This document shows, one piece after another, positions 9,692 to 17,700 of a DNA stretch of 64,000 bases. The position numbers and the translations under genes were made by a program. The DNA is from Streptomyces sp. Y2F8-2 (GTDB lineage Bacteria > Actinomycetota > Actinomycetes > Streptomycetales > Streptomycetaceae), in assembly GCF_014905555.1 (NCBI RefSeq), contig NZ_BNGS01000002.1, forward strand, positions 806,001 through 870,000, read 5' to 3'. Positions within the stretch are counted from its first letter, which is position 1; every line of letters begins with the position of its first letter. Under the pieces are notes generated by a model. That model ran no database searches. It had not been told where the DNA came from and was given only the letters and a program-made list of their open reading frames with translations.

Positions 9692-10510
9692 ATGACCCGT
9701 TCCGCGCGCCGGACCCGCCGGATGGTGCAGGTGGCCGGTGCGGGGGCCGCCGCGCTGCTGGCCCTGAGCGCCTGCTCCTCCTCGTCGGACTCCCCCAAGA
9801 CGGCGGCGTCCGCCGCGGCCCCGTCGCCGAAGCCGTCCGGCACGGTCACCGTCTTCGCTGCCGCCTCCCTCAAGGAGAGCTTCACGACCCTGGGCAAGCA
9901 GTTCGAGAAGGAGCACCCCGGCACGAAGGTGTCCTTCAACTTCGGCGGCAGCGACACCCTCGCCGCGAGCATCACCGGCGGCGCCCCGGCGGACGTCTTC
10001 GCGGCGGCCAGCCCCAAGACCATGGCGATCGTGACGGACAAGAAGGACACGGCCACCTCCCCGGTCACCTTCGTGCGCAACCAGCTGGAGATCGCCACCC
10101 TGCCGGGCAACCCGGACAAGGTCTCCTCCCTGAAGGACCTCACCAAGTCCGGCCTGAAGGTCGTCCTGTGCGACAAGACCGTGCCGTGCGGGGCCGCCGC
10201 ACAGAAGGCACTGGCCGCGAGCGGTCTGAAGCTGACGCCGGTGTCGTACGAGCAGGACGTCAAGAGCGCCTTGACCAAGGTGGAGTTGAAGGAGGCCGAC
10301 GCCGCGGTCGTCTACCGGACCGATGTGAGGGCGGCGGGTGACAAGGTGCAGGGCGTGGAGTTCCCCGAGTCGGCCAAGGCCGTCAACGACTATCCGATCG
10401 CCCTGCTCAAGGACGCGCCCAACGCCGAGGCGGCGAAGGAGTTCATCGCGCTGGTGACCTCCGCCGAGGGCCGCAAGGTGCTGACCGAGGCCGGGTTCCT
10501 GCAGCCGTGA
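9692..10510 (+). CDS. modA: Molybdate ABC transporter substrate-binding lipoprotein
   Basis: A 272-residue periplasmic-type binding protein. The signal peptide ends in the lipobox LSAC with the lipidated Cys at residue 28, then a Ser/Ala/Pro linker, then the ModA fold (VTVFAAASLKESF, NFGGSDTL, GAPADVFAAAS). It captures molybdate or tungstate outside the cell. GAGGGAG precedes ATG 9692 by about 11 bases. An in-frame ATG at 9608 has an even better AAGGAG site but would put 28 extra residues before a normal signal peptide, so it is disfavoured. The stop overlaps the modB start (GTGA), indicating translational coupling. Confidence 0.92.
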   Translation: MTRSARRTRRMVQVAGAGAAALLALSACSSSSDSPKTAASAAAPSPKPSGTVTVFAAASLKESFTTLGKQFEKEHPGTKVSFNFGGSDTLAASITGGAPADVFAAASPKTMAIVTDKKDTATSPVTFVRNQLEIATLPGNPDKVSSLKDLTKSGLKVVLCDKTVPCGAAAQKALAASGLKLTPVSYEQDVKSALTKVELKEADAAVVYRTDVRAAGDKVQGVEFPESAKAVNDYPIALLKDAPNAEAAKEFIALVTSAEGRKVLTEAGFLQP

Positions 10511-11358
10511 CCCGGATCGACGCGTCCGACGCCGCGGCCGACACCCTGGTGGGCGGACCGCGGCGCGGACGTGTCCGCCGGCCCGGCGTTCCGCTGCCGC
10601 TGCTGCTGCCCGCGCTCGTGGGCCTGGCGTTCCTGCTGCTGCCGCTGGTGGCGCTGCTCGTGCGGGCGCCCTGGCACACCCTGCCGGACCAGTTGACCAG
10701 CGCGGAGGTGTGGCAGGCGCTGCGGCTGTCCCTGGTGAGCGCCACCGCGGCGACCGCCGTGAGCCTGGTCCTCGGGGTGCCGCTGGCCTGGCTGCTGGCC
10801 CGAACGGACTTCCCGGGCCGGGGATTCGTGCGGGCTCTGGTGACCCTGCCGCTGGTGCTGCCGCCGGTGGTGGGCGGCGTGGCCCTGCTGCTGGCGCTCG
10901 GGCGCAACGGCGTGGTGGGGCGGTGGCTGGACTCCTGGTTCGGGATCACGCTGCCGTTCACGACGGCCGGTGTGGTGGTCGCCGAGGCGTTCGTGGCGAT
11001 GCCGTTCCTGGTGATCAGCGTCGAGGGCACGCTGCGGGCCGCCGATCCGCGCTACGAGGAGGCCGCGACGACACTCGGCGCGTCCCGCTTCACCGCGTTC
11101 CGCCGGGTGACGCTGCCGCTGATCGCACCGGGCGTCGCGGCCGGCGCGGTGCTGGCGTGGGCGCGGGCGCTCGGCGAGTTCGGGGCGACGATCACCTTCG
11201 CGGGCAACTTCCCGGGCCGCACGCAGACCATGCCGCTGGCCGTCTACCTGGCCCTGCAGAACGACCCGGCGGCGGCGATCGCGCTGAGCCTGGTGCTCCT
11301 CGCGGTGTCGATCGCGGTCCTGGCGGGACTGCGGGACCGCTGGATGACGGCGTCATGA
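10507..11358 (+). CDS. modB: Molybdate ABC transporter permease
   Basis: A 283-residue membrane subunit with about six helices from residue 27. The cytoplasmic loop EEAATTLGASRFTAFRRVTL is the EAA motif that docks with the ATPase. The GTG start overlaps the modA stop by four bases, and its stop overlaps the modC ATG, so the three genes are a coupled operon. Confidence 0.93.
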   Translation: MTRIDASDAAADTLVGGPRRGRVRRPGVPLPLLLPALVGLAFLLLPLVALLVRAPWHTLPDQLTSAEVWQALRLSLVSATAATAVSLVLGVPLAWLLARTDFPGRGFVRALVTLPLVLPPVVGGVALLLALGRNGVVGRWLDSWFGITLPFTTAGVVVAEAFVAMPFLVISVEGTLRAADPRYEEAATTLGASRFTAFRRVTLPLIAPGVAAGAVLAWARALGEFGATITFAGNFPGRTQTMPLAVYLALQNDPAAAIALSLVLLAVSIAVLAGLRDRWMTAS

Positions 11359-12446
11359 CCCACACCGACCGGACCACCCCCCGCAGCACCGCCACCGGCG
11401 TACGCGGCGACGGCCTCGACGCGCGGATCGTCGTCGAGCGCGGTTCCTTCCGGCTCGACGTGGCGCTGGCCGCCGCGCCCGGGGAGGTGGTCGCGCTGCT
11501 CGGGCCCAACGGCGCCGGGAAGACCACCGCCCTGCGCGCGCTGGCCGGGCTGGTCCCGCTCTCCGGAGGTCATCTGCGGCTCGACGGGGCGGCGCTGGAG
11601 CGCACTCCGCCCGAGGCGCGCCCCGTCGGCGTCGTCTTCCAGGACTACCTGCTCTTCCCCCACCTGTCGGCACTGGACAACGTGGCCTTCGGTCCACGCT
11701 GCCGGGGCGCGTCCAAGGCCGAGGCGAGGGCGGTCGCCGCAGGGTGGCTGGAGCGCATGGGGCTCGCCGAGCACGCGGGCGCCAAGCCGCGCCGGCTCTC
11801 CGGCGGCCAGGCCCAGCGTGTCGCGCTCGCCCGGGCGCTGGCCACCCGGCCCCGGCTGCTGCTGCTCGACGAACCGCTCGCCGCGCTCGACGCCCGCACC
11901 CGGCTGGAGGTGCGGGGCGGACTCCGCCGCCATCTGGACGAGTTCGAGGCGGTGGCCGTGCTGGTCACCCACGATCCGCTGGACGCGATGGTCCTGGCCG
12001 ACCGACTGGTGGTCGTGGAGCACGGCCGGGTCGTCCAGGAGGGCACCCCCTCCGACATCGCCCGCCGTCCCCGCACCGACTACATCGCCCAGCTCGTCGG
12101 GCTCAACCTGTACCGGGGGACGGCGCAGGGGCACACCGTACGGCTCGACGCCGGTTGCTCGATCACCACTACGGAGGACCTGTCCGGACCCGTCTTCGTG
12201 GCGTTCCGGCCGAGTGCGGTGACCCTGTACCGGGACCGGCCCGACGGCTCCAGCGCGCGCAACCTGTGGCGCTGCGAGGTGGCGGGGCTCCAGACGCACG
12301 GCGACCAGATCCGCGCCGACCTCACCGGTGAGCTGCCCCTGGCCGCGGACCTGACCACTGTCGCCGCCGCCGAACTCGGCGTGCACCCGGGCGCCACGGT
12401 GTGGGCCACGGTCAAGGCGGCACAGACGCACGCCTATCCGGCCTGA
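11355..12446 (+). CDS. modC: Molybdate ABC transporter ATPase with TOBE domain
   Basis: A 363-residue ATPase energising molybdate import. Walker A GPNGAGKTTALRAL is at about residue 51, the signature LSGGQAQRVALARAL at about 146 and Walker B LLLLDEPLAALD at about 168, followed by the H-loop VLVTHDPLDAM. The last 70 residues are a TOBE domain that can bind oxyanion and damp transport. ATG 11355 overlaps the modB stop (ATGA). The final codons, YPA then stop, form the first copy of a tandem DNA repeat that continues for over 100 bases after the gene. Confidence 0.93.
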   Translation: MTHTDRTTPRSTATGVRGDGLDARIVVERGSFRLDVALAAAPGEVVALLGPNGAGKTTALRALAGLVPLSGGHLRLDGAALERTPPEARPVGVVFQDYLLFPHLSALDNVAFGPRCRGASKAEARAVAAGWLERMGLAEHAGAKPRRLSGGQAQRVALARALATRPRLLLLDEPLAALDARTRLEVRGGLRRHLDEFEAVAVLVTHDPLDAMVLADRLVVVEHGRVVQEGTPSDIARRPRTDYIAQLVGLNLYRGTAQGHTVRLDAGCSITTTEDLSGPVFVAFRPSAVTLYRDRPDGSSARNLWRCEVAGLQTHGDQIRADLTGELPLAADLTTVAAAELGVHPGATVWATVKAAQTHAYPA

Positions 12447-12558
12447 GGTGCGGCCGAGACGTACCCGGCCTCAGGCGCGGACCAGGCGTATCCGGCCTGA
12501 GGCGCGGGCCGAGACGTATCCGGCCTCAGGCGCGGGCCGAGACGTATCCGGCCTGACG
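12435..12558 (+). repeat. Tandem 27/28-bp repeat copied from the modC 3' end
   Basis: About 4.6 copies of a 27-28 base unit start at 12435, 12462, 12489, 12517 and 12545. Each begins TAYCCGGCCT and the copies alternate GCCTGAGG with GCCTCAGG, so neighbouring units can pair with each other. The first unit contains the modC stop codon. It may work as a terminator or transcript stabiliser, or be a slippage expansion. Confidence 0.85.
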
Positions 12559-12646
12559 CGCCGCCCGGAGACGGCCCGCGCATCCCGCTACCGTGGGACC
12601 GGCCAGGACAGAATCAGCCATTCTCCACATTCCGCGAGGGCCGCCC

Positions 12647-13066
12647 ATGAACCTGAGCATCCGCAACCAGATTCCCGGCACCGTCACGTCCGTCACGCCG
12701 GGCGAGGTCATGGCAGCCGTCAAGGTCAGGTTGGACGGTGGGCAGGACGTCACGGCGGCGGTCACCGCGGAGGCCGTGGACGAGCTGAACCTCGCTCCGG
12801 GCGCCTCCGTGTACGCCCTGGTCAAGTCCACGGAGGTGGCGCTGGCCACCGCGGCGCTGGAGGGCGTTTCCATCCGTAACCAACTGCCCGGTACCGTCGA
12901 CCGCGTCACCACGGGCGGGGCCATGGCATCCGTGAAGGTCACGATCGTGGGCGGGACGATCACGGCCGCGATCACCAAGGACGGCGCGGAGGACCTCGGC
13001 CTCCTGCCCGGCTCCTCGGTCGTCGCGCTGATCAAGTCCACGGAGATCTCACTCGCGACGCCCTGA
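12647..13066 (+). CDS. Two-domain molbindin (Mop) molybdate-binding protein
   Basis: A 139-residue cytoplasmic protein made of two Mop/TOBE domains (residues about 2-68 and 71-138) that clearly repeat each other: SIRNQIPGTVTSVTPGEVMA and SIRNQLPGTVDRVTTGGAMA, both ending LVKSTEVALAT or LIKSTEISLAT. Di-domain molbindins such as ModG bind several molybdate ions and buffer the intracellular pool. ATG 12647 starts the first domain exactly. It lies 200 bases after modC and the repeat tract, so it may have its own promoter or be a read-through gene. Confidence 0.9.
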   Translation: MNLSIRNQIPGTVTSVTPGEVMAAVKVRLDGGQDVTAAVTAEAVDELNLAPGASVYALVKSTEVALATAALEGVSIRNQLPGTVDRVTTGGAMASVKVTIVGGTITAAITKDGAEDLGLLPGSSVVALIKSTEISLATP

Positions 13067-13090
13067 AAGGAACGTTCGCCACCCGAACAT

Positions 13091-13125
13091 CGTCTACAGT
13101 TCCGTAGACGTCTACACGAATGTAG
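13091..13125. promoter_or_regulatory. Two CTAC/GTAG dyads before dedA (BlaI-type boxes)
   Basis: CGTCTACAGTTCCGTAGACG (13091-13110) is a palindrome, followed at once by CTACACGAATGTAG (13112-13125). Similar dyads stand before the blaI gene at 17274 and before the glycosyltransferase at 17053-17095. BlaI/MecI repressors bind TACA/TGTA dyads, so shared control is likely but inferred. Confidence 0.55.
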
Positions 13126-13183
13126 TCAGCCGCCGGGTGACGCCGCGTCGCGCCCGGTCTCCGCACCGGAAGGGCTCGCGCCG

Positions 13184-13849
13184 ATGGCCACCTCCTTGTT
13201 CCTGGGATCACAACTAGCGGTGAACGTGCTGGACGCCCAGTCCCTGCTCGCCGCTTTCGGGGTGCTGGGCGTGGGTGTGGTGATGTTCGCGGAGACCGGC
13301 CTGCTGATCGGATTCTTCCTGCCCGGCGACTCCCTGCTGTTCACGGCGGGCCTGTTGTGCACCGGCTCGGGGCAGGACGGGGTGAAACTGTCGCTGCCCG
13401 CGCTGCTGGTCGCTGCGGCCGTGGGCGCGCTCGCCGGGTCGCAGTGCGGTTATCTGCTCGGCCGCAAGGCGGGCGGTGCGCTCCTGACCCGCAGCCGCTC
13501 GGCCCGCCTGCACGAGGGCGCGCGCCGCGCCGAGGAGCTCCTGGAGCGGTACGGACACGCGAAGGCGATCGTCCTGGCCCGCTTCGTGCCCGTGGTGCGT
13601 ACGGTGCTGAACCCGATGGCGGGCGCGCTGCAGGTGCCGGTGCGGACCTTCACCGTCTGGCAGGTGGCCGGCGGCCTCCTCTGGAGCCTCGGCCTCACCC
13701 TCGCCGGGTACGCGCTCGGCTCGTCGGTGCCGAACGTCGACAAGTACCTGCTGCCGATGGTCGCGGTGATCGTGCTGATCTCCCTGATCCCGGTCGCCCT
13801 GGAGGTCCTGCGCTCCCGCCGGGCCGCGAAGGAGGGTGTCCGCGGATGA
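13184..13849 (+). CDS. DedA-family membrane protein
   Basis: A 221-residue protein of the DedA/SNARE-associated family, which includes undecaprenyl-phosphate and phospholipid flippases. The hallmark ETGLLIGFFLPGDSLLF is at about residues 41-57 and RFVPVVRTVLNPMAG at about 134-148; the arginines in this second motif are needed for function in the family. Four to five helices are seen. It overlaps the PAP2 gene by four bases (ATGA), so a DedA transporter and a lipid pyrophosphate phosphatase are made together, a sensible pair for recycling the lipid carrier of wall synthesis. Confidence 0.88.
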   Translation: MATSLFLGSQLAVNVLDAQSLLAAFGVLGVGVVMFAETGLLIGFFLPGDSLLFTAGLLCTGSGQDGVKLSLPALLVAAAVGALAGSQCGYLLGRKAGGALLTRSRSARLHEGARRAEELLERYGHAKAIVLARFVPVVRTVLNPMAGALQVPVRTFTVWQVAGGLLWSLGLTLAGYALGSSVPNVDKYLLPMVAVIVLISLIPVALEVLRSRRAAKEGVRG

Positions 13850-14499
13850 CGTACGCCTTCGACGGTGCCCCGATCGACGGCTGGGCCTACACGGACGTGG
13901 TGGACCTGGCCCGCCGTACCCCCTCGTGGCTGGACGCACTGATCTCCGCCTGGTCGACGTACGGGCTCGGGGTGTTCGCCGTGCTGATGGTCCTCGCCTG
14001 GTGGCGTGCGCGCCGCACCGGCTCCGGGGCGGCGCTGCTCGCCCTCGCGGTGCCGCTGCTGGTGGTGCTGGCCTACGCCGTGAACTCCGTGCTGAAGCTG
14101 CTGGTCCGCGAGGACCGGCCCTGCCAGAGCCTGCACGTGGTCACGCTGGAGGCGTGTCCGGCGCCGGGCGACTGGTCGTTCCCGAGCAACCACACGGCGA
14201 TAGCCGCAGGGGCCGCGGTCGCCCTGTTCTTCGTCTCGCGCCGGATCGGGTACGTCGCTCTCGTGGCGGCCGGTGCGATGGCGGTCTCCCGGGTCTGGGT
14301 CGGCGCCCACTACCCGCACGACGTGGTGGCCGGGTTCGTGGTCGGCGCCCTGGTCGCCTCGCTCACGATGATCCCCCTCAGCCGCCGCCCGTACGCCCTG
14401 GCCCACCGCCTGGAGACCACTCGGCTGTATCCCCTGCTGGTGGCGTCCACGGCGACCCGCCGGGACACCGCCCCCGAGCGGACCGGCACTCCCACGTAG
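13846..14499 (+). CDS. PAP2-family membrane phosphatase
   Basis: A 217-residue phosphatase with all three PAP2 motifs: KLLVREDRP, PSNHT (usually PSGH; Asn replaces Gly) and SRVWVGAHYPHD. Five to six helices place the active site at the outer membrane face, as in undecaprenyl-diphosphate phosphatases of the BcrC/PgpB type. ATG 13846 overlaps the dedA stop. The two CTAC/GTAG dyads upstream of dedA probably control both genes. Confidence 0.88.
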   Translation: MTYAFDGAPIDGWAYTDVVDLARRTPSWLDALISAWSTYGLGVFAVLMVLAWWRARRTGSGAALLALAVPLLVVLAYAVNSVLKLLVREDRPCQSLHVVTLEACPAPGDWSFPSNHTAIAAGAAVALFFVSRRIGYVALVAAGAMAVSRVWVGAHYPHDVVAGFVVGALVASLTMIPLSRRPYALAHRLETTRLYPLLVASTATRRDTAPERTGTPT

Positions 14500-14553
14500 C
14501 GCCCGGACCATGCGTCTCGGGCTCCCCGGTCGGCCGCCCGGCGGGCACCACTG

Positions 14554-15531
14554 TCACAGCACCCTGCGCCGTACCAGCAGGCCGAGCACCAGCAGCCCTG
14601 GCAGCAGCGGCAGCCAGACCGTCAGCAGGCGGTAGCCGAGGACCACGGAGGCCGCCGCTGAGCCGGGTGCGCCGCTGAGCGAGAGGGCGAGGGCGAGGGC
14701 GGCGTCCAGCCCGCCGATGCCGCCCGGGGTCGGCAGCAGGACCGCCGCGCTGCTCGCCACGAAATAGGCCAGCGCCACCCGCCCGGGCGGCAGCGGCACG
14801 GCGAGGGACCGGGTCACCGCGATCACCACCAGCGCGTGCAGTGACGCGAAGGCGAGCGAGCCGCCCCACAGGGCCAGCGCCCGCCCGGGCAGCCGGTGCA
14901 CCGCCCGCACGTCCGCCAGTACGGCCCCGGCGGCACGGCGCACCGGCCCGATGAGCAGCAGCGTGAGTGAGGCGGCCACCAGGACGGCGACCACCGCCAG
15001 GACCGTGGAGGCGCGCGGCAGGCGCAACAGCCCGGGCCCGGCGAGCGCGAGGGCGGCGATCAGCGCGCCGCGCGCCATGCCCCCGGCGGTGGCCTTGACG
15101 GCGAGCGCGGTCGCCGAGCGGGTCACCGGCAGCCCGCAGCGGGTCAGGAAGCGCAGGTTGACGGCGCCCGCGCCGACGCCCGCGGGCAGCAGATGGTTGG
15201 CGGCGGACGCGGCGAACTGCACCGCCACCAGCCGCCCGCCGGGCAGCGCCTCGGGCACCGCGCCCTGCTGGGCGAGCGCCGAGCACGCCCAGGTCGCCGT
15301 CGCGGCCGTCGCCCCGAGCAGCAGCCAGCCGGGGTCGGCACCGGTGAGCCGGTCCGCGCCGGACGCGATCACCGGCCAGTGGCGCAGGGCGAGCAGGGCC
15401 GCGGCGGCGAGCACGGCGAGGGTGAGAACCGCCTGCCAGTGGGCGCGGCGGCGCAGGATCGCGGTCCCGGTCCGGGCGGTCGCCGCCACTCTGGTGTCAG
15501 GCGCCGCCTCGGTGGCCGCCGGAGGACTCAT
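14554..15531 (-). CDS. LPG-synthase-like integral membrane protein
   Basis: A 325-residue protein of the lysylphosphatidylglycerol synthase transmembrane (UPF0104) family with about eight helices. HLLPAGVGAGAVNLRFL and LLPTPGGIGGLDAALALALS are the paired loops typical of the family, where the flippase part moves lipids across the membrane. The aminoacyl-transferase half of full MprF is absent, so it is probably a lipid flippase or unrelated transporter. Its ATG overlaps the stop of the upstream glycosyltransferase by four bases (15528-15531), so both are one operon. Confidence 0.8.
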   Translation of the reverse strand: MSPPAATEAAPDTRVAATARTGTAILRRRAHWQAVLTLAVLAAAALLALRHWPVIASGADRLTGADPGWLLLGATAATATWACSALAQQGAVPEALPGGRLVAVQFAASAANHLLPAGVGAGAVNLRFLTRCGLPVTRSATALAVKATAGGMARGALIAALALAGPGLLRLPRASTVLAVVAVLVAASLTLLLIGPVRRAAGAVLADVRAVHRLPGRALALWGGSLAFASLHALVVIAVTRSLAVPLPPGRVALAYFVASSAAVLLPTPGGIGGLDAALALALSLSGAPGSAAASVVLGYRLLTVWLPLLPGLLVLGLLVRRRVL

Positions 15532-17039
15532 CCGCGTCCGCCCCTCGCCGTGGGCGAGACGAGGATGCGGACGCCGTCGACGGTGTGCGCCTCCCAGCCG
15601 CGGGTGTACGACGGCGGGCGGCCGTCGGGGGCGCCCAGGTAGGCCACGGGGATGCGCCCGGCGGTGCTCGCGATGCCCGCGGCGGTGGTGTTGGCGTTGT
15701 GGCCGCTGGTGGCCGCGGAGGCACAGCCGGCGTAGAAGGCGATGGGGACGGCCTCGTTCCCGGTGAGCAGGCAGGGCGGGCGGACCCCGAGCCGGTGCAG
15801 TTCGGCTGCGGTGCGGGACCAGCCCTGGTGGTCGGCGGTGGTGCGGGCCACCGTGCGGTGCAGCACCGCGAATTGGACCGCCAGATGCCCGGCGAGCCCG
15901 ATCGCCACCAGCGTCGCGGTGACCGGGCGCCACCGGCCGTCGGGCCCGGTGACCAGGTGCAGGAGAGCGTCGGCGACGGGGATCGCGAGCAGGGCGTAGG
16001 AGGGGAGCAGGAAACGGGGCGCGGCGTAGCCGATGAGGAAGAGGTACGGGAAGGCCGACGTCGCCGCGCACGCCAGGGGCACGAGGGTGCGGGAAGGGGC
16101 TGCCGGGCGGCGGGCCCTGAGCGCGACGGCCGCCGCGAGCACGGCGAGCAGGGGCAGCACGAACCACCAGGCGGTCACCGCCGGGTTGGGCAGCGGGCCG
16201 GCGCACGGGCGGCACAGGGCGCGCCCGCCGAGGCTGCGCAGCTGGTCGCCTATGGCGATGCTCCAGCCCAGGCCGCCCTGTATCCGGGAGCCCTCGGCGA
16301 GGCGGTGCAGGAGGCTGCCGTAGCCGACGTAGGCCTCGATGATCCACTCGGCCGCGCCGGCGACGAGCCCGCACACCAGGGCCAGCAGCAGCCGCAGCCT
16401 GCGCCACCGGGGGAAGAACAGCGTCAGGGCCAGCAGCGGCGCGGTGATCCAGGCACCGTCGGTGGGCCGCATCCACGTCATCAGCGCCGCGGCCGCGGCG
16501 AGTCCCCACAGGGCCGCCCGGTCGGTGCTGTCGGCGTGGGTGCGCAGGAAAAAGCCGGTGCCGGCCAGGGCACCGATCGCGACCCAGTAGTTGGGCATGA
16601 CCTGCGGGCCGTAGAACAGGGTCACCCACAGGCTCGCGAACAGGGCGCCCCCGAGGGCGAGGACGCGGGGCGGGAACAGCCCGCGCCAGACGCGCAGCGC
16701 GACGAACAGGGCGGCCGAGGAGAGCACCGCCAGATAGACCCTGAGCAGTGCGGTGGAGGAGGACCACCAGGTGACGGGGGCGACCAGCAGCGATATGCCC
16801 CGCGCGCGGGGGGCGCTGAAGTACGCGGCGGGGGCGTGGGCGCTGATCTGGCTGACATAGACCGTCTCGTCCCAGCCGAGTCCCATGCCCGGCTGTACGA
16901 GGACGAGCTGGGCCAGCGCGAAGGCGCCCGCGACCGCGGCGATCAGGCCCTGGCCGCGGTCCCGCCACGACATGCCGGCGACCGACGGCGCTGCGAGCCG
17001 GCGGACGCCTGCGAGCGTGGTGCGCGAGCTGTTGGCCAT
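15528..17039 (-). CDS. GT-C membrane glycosyltransferase (ArnT/PMT-like)
   Basis: A 503-residue polytopic protein with 10-12 helices. The first outside loop carries WDETVYVSQ (about residue 56), the acidic motif that binds metal or sugar-phosphate in GT39/GT83 enzymes such as ArnT, and a C-terminal soluble part of about 110 residues faces outward. The donor would be a polyprenyl-phosphate sugar and the acceptor a wall or membrane component. Two CTAC/GTAG dyads at 17053-17095 sit just before the start. With the LPG-synthase-like gene it forms an envelope-modification pair next to BlaI and M56. Confidence 0.78.
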   Translation of the reverse strand: MANSSRTTLAGVRRLAAPSVAGMSWRDRGQGLIAAVAGAFALAQLVLVQPGMGLGWDETVYVSQISAHAPAAYFSAPRARGISLLVAPVTWWSSSTALLRVYLAVLSSAALFVALRVWRGLFPPRVLALGGALFASLWVTLFYGPQVMPNYWVAIGALAGTGFFLRTHADSTDRAALWGLAAAAALMTWMRPTDGAWITAPLLALTLFFPRWRRLRLLLALVCGLVAGAAEWIIEAYVGYGSLLHRLAEGSRIQGGLGWSIAIGDQLRSLGGRALCRPCAGPLPNPAVTAWWFVLPLLAVLAAAVALRARRPAAPSRTLVPLACAATSAFPYLFLIGYAAPRFLLPSYALLAIPVADALLHLVTGPDGRWRPVTATLVAIGLAGHLAVQFAVLHRTVARTTADHQGWSRTAAELHRLGVRPPCLLTGNEAVPIAFYAGCASAATSGHNANTTAAGIASTAGRIPVAYLGAPDGRPPSYTRGWEAHTVDGVRILVSPTARGGRG

Positions 17040-17052
17040 GACCCACCTCTCA

Positions 17053-17095
17053 CCCCTACGGGCCGCAGGGGCATCACACCCTACAAGCCGTAGGG
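17053..17095. promoter_or_regulatory. Two CTAC/GTAG dyads before the glycosyltransferase operon
   Basis: CCCCTACGGGCCGCAGGGG (17053-17071) and CCCTACAAGCCGTAGGG (17079-17095) lie 14-56 bases upstream of the minus-strand start at 17039. The second is a perfect dyad with a five-base spacer and matches the site before blaI. Confidence 0.55.
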
Positions 17096-17273
17096 TCGAC
17101 GATGGAAATCAGGAAAGAAGCAGGTAAAACACGGACAAGCTAACGCGCGCGGCCACGGGGTGCAGCGCGAAAACGGCGGTCACCCCGCCTGCTCGTGGGC
17201 GCTCTTGCTCCGATGGAGTGAACCGGGCCGTGGCGGTGCGCGGGCGGCACGACTCCGCCACCGCCGACGAACC

Positions 17274-17290
17274 CCCTACGCGCTGTAAGG
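17274..17290. promoter_or_regulatory. Dyad CCCTAC-N5-GTAAGG at the blaI start
   Basis: This site ends eight bases before the ATG at 17299 and has the same half-sites and spacing as CCCTACAAGCCGTAGGG at 17079. It fits autorepression by the BlaI protein. Confidence 0.55.
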
Positions 17291-17298
17291 TTGCGGGC

Positions 17299-17700
17299 AT
17301 GGTCGGCAGAGGCCCTGGGGGCAGGGCGGAACGACGCAGCAGCGGTGAGCTGGAGAGCGAGGTGCTCGCGACGCTGTGGGCCACCGAGGAGGCGCTCACC
17401 CCGGCCGAGATCCAGGCCGAGATCGGCGGCGGCCTCGCCTACAACACCGTGCACACCATCCTCAAACGGCTGTACGACAAGGGGCTGGTGCTGCGGGACG
17501 TGGACGGGCGGCGCGGCGCGTACCGTCCCGCGAAGAACGCGGCCGAACTGACCGCCAAGGCGATGCACGAGGCGCTGGACCGCGGCCCTGACCCCATCGC
17601 CACTCTCCAGCAGTTCGTCTCCGGCCTCAGCCCCGAGGAGGAACAGGCGCTGCGCGACCTGCTCGGCGGGCGCCCCCTCCGCCAGGGCGATGGCGCATGA
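17299..17700 (+). CDS. blaI: BlaI/MecI-family repressor
   Basis: A 133-residue winged-helix protein. Residues about 17-75 match the DNA-binding domain (ELESEVLATLWATEEALTPAEI, YNTVHTILKRLYDKGLV) and the C-terminal helices should dimerise it. In the known BlaI/BlaR1 and MecI systems a membrane M56 peptidase triggers cleavage of this repressor. Here the M56 gene overlaps its stop codon by four bases, although that protein lacks a penicillin-binding sensor domain. ATG 17299 is chosen because the dyad at 17274-17290 would otherwise lie inside the gene. Confidence 0.9.
   Translation: MVGRGPGGRAERRSSGELESEVLATLWATEEALTPAEIQAEIGGGLAYNTVHTILKRLYDKGLVLRDVDGRRGAYRPAKNAAELTAKAMHEALDRGPDPIATLQQFVSGLSPEEEQALRDLLGGRPLRQGDGA

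Noticed and set aside
14554-17046. An 830-codon minus-strand frame that would fuse two proteins
   Set aside because: Only the last 325 codons are real (LPG-synthase-like); the first part is a frame shadow of the glycosyltransferase gene, which overlaps it by four bases.
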